Shown in pieces: positions 1-13,102 of a stretch of 13,102 nucleotides of DNA. The notes below the pieces were generated by a model that saw nothing but the letters and a program-made list of their open reading frames with translations, did no database searches and had not been told where the DNA came from. The DNA is from Phoronis ovalis (lineage: Eukaryota > Phoronida > Phoronidae): positions 1-13,102 of the forward strand of contig JAOXYB010040418.1 in assembly GCA_028565635.1 (NCBI GenBank), in the 5' to 3' direction. A program made the translations under genes and the position numbers. Position 1 is the stretch's first letter. Every line of letters begins with the position of its first letter.

Positions 1-70
<70 letters not shown>
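1..70. repeat. (GATA)n microsatellite
   Basis: A perfect ATAG/GATA tetranucleotide array fills the left edge and probably continues beyond it. It lies in the intron before the first recognised exon. Confidence 0.97.
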
Positions 71-71
<1 letters not shown>

Positions 72-107
72 TATATAATATATATATATATATAATATAT
101 ATATATA
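69..107. repeat. (TA)n low-complexity tract
   Basis: An almost pure TA run directly follows the GATA array, with a few TAATA interruptions. It is a compound microsatellite with the preceding array. Confidence 0.93.
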
Positions 108-335
108 GTCTGAACGGGCTAAAGATCAACACTGTATTGACAGTGATAGCAGATGGCTACAACTTCAAGGGACTAAGCCATTCCCCAGAACTGATGGCAA
201 CATATTTTTAATCTATGTCTTGATTTTTCTTGTCATGTTGTTTGTTATTAAGGTTCTAATTTACAGTGTTGTGCAATATGTTGTTTCTTATTTTTGTATG
301 AATTTATTAAATGGCTTTGTCTCAATAAAATGTAG
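108..335. other. 3' end of the upstream intron, or exon extension
   Basis: This stretch precedes the first recognised exon. It has no CHD-like sequence, and its translation in the exon frame is mostly hydrophobic and low complexity. However, that frame is open from 109 into the exon, so an exon starting earlier cannot be excluded. Another acceptor-like site ends at 266 (TTACAG). An AATAAA at 324-329 is most likely chance. Confidence 0.5.
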
Positions 336-12921
<12,586 letters not shown>

Positions 12922-12970
12922 GTAAGATCTGATGTGCAACTTTCTGACATGAAATACTCGAAATTCATTC

Positions 12971-13102
12971 ATTTTTATGCCCATCCACCATAGTGGAATG
13001 GGCATATTGTCGTAGTGTAGGCGTTGTTGTCGTCGTCGTCGTATGTAACACTTTCTTTGTCTCGCGATAACAGCTTCAGTTTTTACCCGATCGGTTTCAT
13101 AT
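12971..13102 (+). repeat. Dispersed repeat with hairpin head, copy B
   Basis: It begins ATTTTTATGCCCAT. The inverted pair ATGCCCAT (12977-12984) and ATGGGCAT (12998-13005), extended by CCAC/GTGG, forms a near-perfect hairpin. TTGTCGTAG, a short (GTC)n run at 13027-13041, CTTTGTCTCGCGATAACAGC and TTCAGTTTTTAC follow. It shares order and orientation with 2913-3085. The right end is cut by the window. Confidence 0.82.

Noticed and set aside
324-329. AATAAA as a polyadenylation signal of an upstream gene
   Set aside because: It sits 7 bp before the likely acceptor of exon 1, there is no coding sequence upstream, and such hexamers are expected by chance in AT-rich DNA.

Overview
The window is a piece of an AT-rich animal nuclear genome. 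It holds the middle of one intron-rich gene on the + strand: a class III CHD chromatin remodeller (the CHD6/7/8/9 and Drosophila kismet group). I assembled 23 exons by hand from splice signals and protein similarity. All introns are GT-AG, every exon junction closes in phase, and the joined frame (about 3.4 kb, about 1136 complete codons from 336 to 12921) has no stop. Intron phases after exons 1 to 23 are 0,0,2,0,0,2,2,0,0,0,1,2,1,0,0,0,0,2,0,1,2,2,1. The true start and end of the gene lie outside the window. Below, residue numbers count from the first complete codon of exon 1 (337-339).

Layout of the protein: exon 1 is a basic then acidic N-terminal linker. Exons 2-4 make chromodomain 1, which carries an unusually acidic insert, and exon 5 makes chromodomain 2. 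Exon 6 is the linker into the ATPase. Exons 6-11 make the first RecA-like lobe and the start of the second, with the Walker A lysine and the DEAH box. Exons 12-15 complete the second lobe with motifs IV, V and VI. Exons 16-18 are the conserved post-ATPase bridge. Exons 19-23 make the SANT-like DNA-binding module and end in the [18 protein letters not shown] block. All ATPase signature residues are present, so this looks like a working gene and not a pseudogene. Its expected role is ATP-dependent nucleosome remodelling at enhancers and promoters in the nucleus.

The non-coding part is a series of introns from 97 to 1567 bp, several of which carry repeats: a GATA/AT microsatellite at the left edge, a poly-C run in intron 1, a hairpin-headed dispersed repeat in introns 4 and 23, diverged tandem units of the same family in intron 4, a degenerate ~32-bp minisatellite in intron 5, a 436-bp Tc1/mariner-like MITE candidate in intron 7, and a 29-bp tandem duplication over the probable branch point of intron 9.

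The species cannot be fixed from sequence alone. The compact but numerous introns and the close match to vertebrate CHD7 fit a slowly evolving invertebrate (for example a mollusc, brachiopod, cnidarian, or non-vertebrate deuterostome); this is inference. I saw no second gene, no RNA gene and no undescribed multi-gene system. The most interesting material is the repeats and the chromodomain insert.
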